Below are positions 14,088 through 14,384 of a stretch of DNA of 14,384 nucleotides, piece after piece. The stretch is from Actinomycetes bacterium. GTDB lineage: Bacteria > Actinomycetota > Actinomycetes > Propionibacteriales > Propionibacteriaceae. Under the pieces are notes generated by a model. It saw only the letters and a program-made list of their open reading frames with translations, had not been told where the DNA came from and ran no database searches. The stretch is taken from contig JAEZVO010000061.1 in the NCBI GenBank assembly GCA_023443125.1, positions 1 through 14,384 on the forward strand, written 5' to 3'. The first letter of the stretch is position 1. Each line of letters starts with the position of its first letter. The position numbers and the translations under genes were made by a program.

Positions 14088-14384
14088 CTGAAGACTCCCT
14101 GCTGTTCGGTGTACTTTCAACGATTCTCCCGTCGGTGACCACTAGAATCCGTTCTGCCAGCTTCACGATGTTTGCATCGTGGGAGGTAAAGATGACTGTG
14201 GACTCAGTATCTAAGAGCCTGTTCATTGACAACTCTGCTGATACTGAATCGAGAGCAGAAGTCGGCTCATCTACAAGGATGACCGGCGATTTTTGAAGGA
14301 CAGCACGGATGATGGCAACTCGCTGTCGCTCTCCTCCGGACAATCCGCTATTGCCGAATCCTACTAACCGGTCTAGGCCGTCGG
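14080..14384 (-). CDS. ABC transporter ATP-binding protein, C-terminal part (N terminus outside window)
   Basis: About 100 residues are visible, entering from the right edge in frame (GLDRLVGFGNSG) and ending at a TAA (14080-14082). Seen in order: the ABC signature LSGGERQRVAI, Walker B with D-loop VILVDEPTSALD, and the switch-His loop VIFTSHD, then a usual end LVVTDGRIVES. Walker A and the Q-loop lie beyond the window. The LSGGERQR signature and short end fit the MacB/LolD-like or bacteriocin/antimicrobial-peptide exporter ATPases rather than a sugar importer (MsiK/MalK types have an extra regulatory domain). It is therefore unlikely to energise the transporter at 3732-7025. The region is visibly less GC-rich than the rest. 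Confidence 0.88.
   Translation of the reverse strand, partial: DGLDRLVGFGNSGLSGGERQRVAIIRAVLQKSPVILVDEPTSALDSVSAELSMNRLLDTESTVIFTSHDANIVKLAERILVVTDGRIVESTPNSRESSDA

Overview
The window is GC-rich (judged by eye), with tightly packed genes, twin-arginine-type lipoprotein signals, a DUF1846 protein and a sugar ABC importer that has no ATPase gene of its own. This points to an Actinomycetota genome. An Actinomycetaceae-like host (Actinomyces, Schaalia, Trueperella or Arcanobacterium type) is my best guess, but it is inference: there is no rRNA or other phylogenetic marker here.

Layout. Positions 1-2462 hold housekeeping-type genes: the C-terminal end of a YciO/Sua5-like protein, a convergent DUF4870-like membrane protein, and a divergent DUF1846 (UPF0371) protein. 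Positions 2508-10179 hold a sugar-utilisation locus: a promoter with a LacI-type operator, a GH172 (former DUF2961) enzyme, a substrate-binding lipoprotein, two MalF/MalG-type permeases, a convergent GH43/GH32-like beta-propeller enzyme, a GH183 (former DUF4185) lipoprotein and a LacI-family regulator. Positions 10200-13630 hold a minus-strand run: a small membrane protein, a GNAT acetyltransferase and a GH13 trehalose-synthase-like enzyme. Positions 13794-14384 look like an AT-richer accessory edge with a chimeric short-chain dehydrogenase remnant and the end of an ABC ATPase gene.

The main interest is the central locus. The GH172 family includes exo-alpha-D-arabinofuranosidases (and alpha-D-fructofuranosidases), and GH183 includes endo-D-arabinanases that cut mycobacterial arabinogalactan and lipoarabinomannan. 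Their co-occurrence with an importer and a LacI regulator suggests a dedicated D-arabinan scavenging system. In this model a surface-anchored GH183 cuts the polymer, the lipoprotein-permease complex imports oligosaccharides, and the signal-less GH172 and GH43/GH32-like enzymes trim them in the cytoplasm. The operator in front of the GH172 gene is the likely target of the LacI protein. The natural substrate would be the cell-wall D-arabinan of neighbouring Corynebacterium or Mycobacterium relatives. A fructan or difructose-anhydride substrate is the main alternative.
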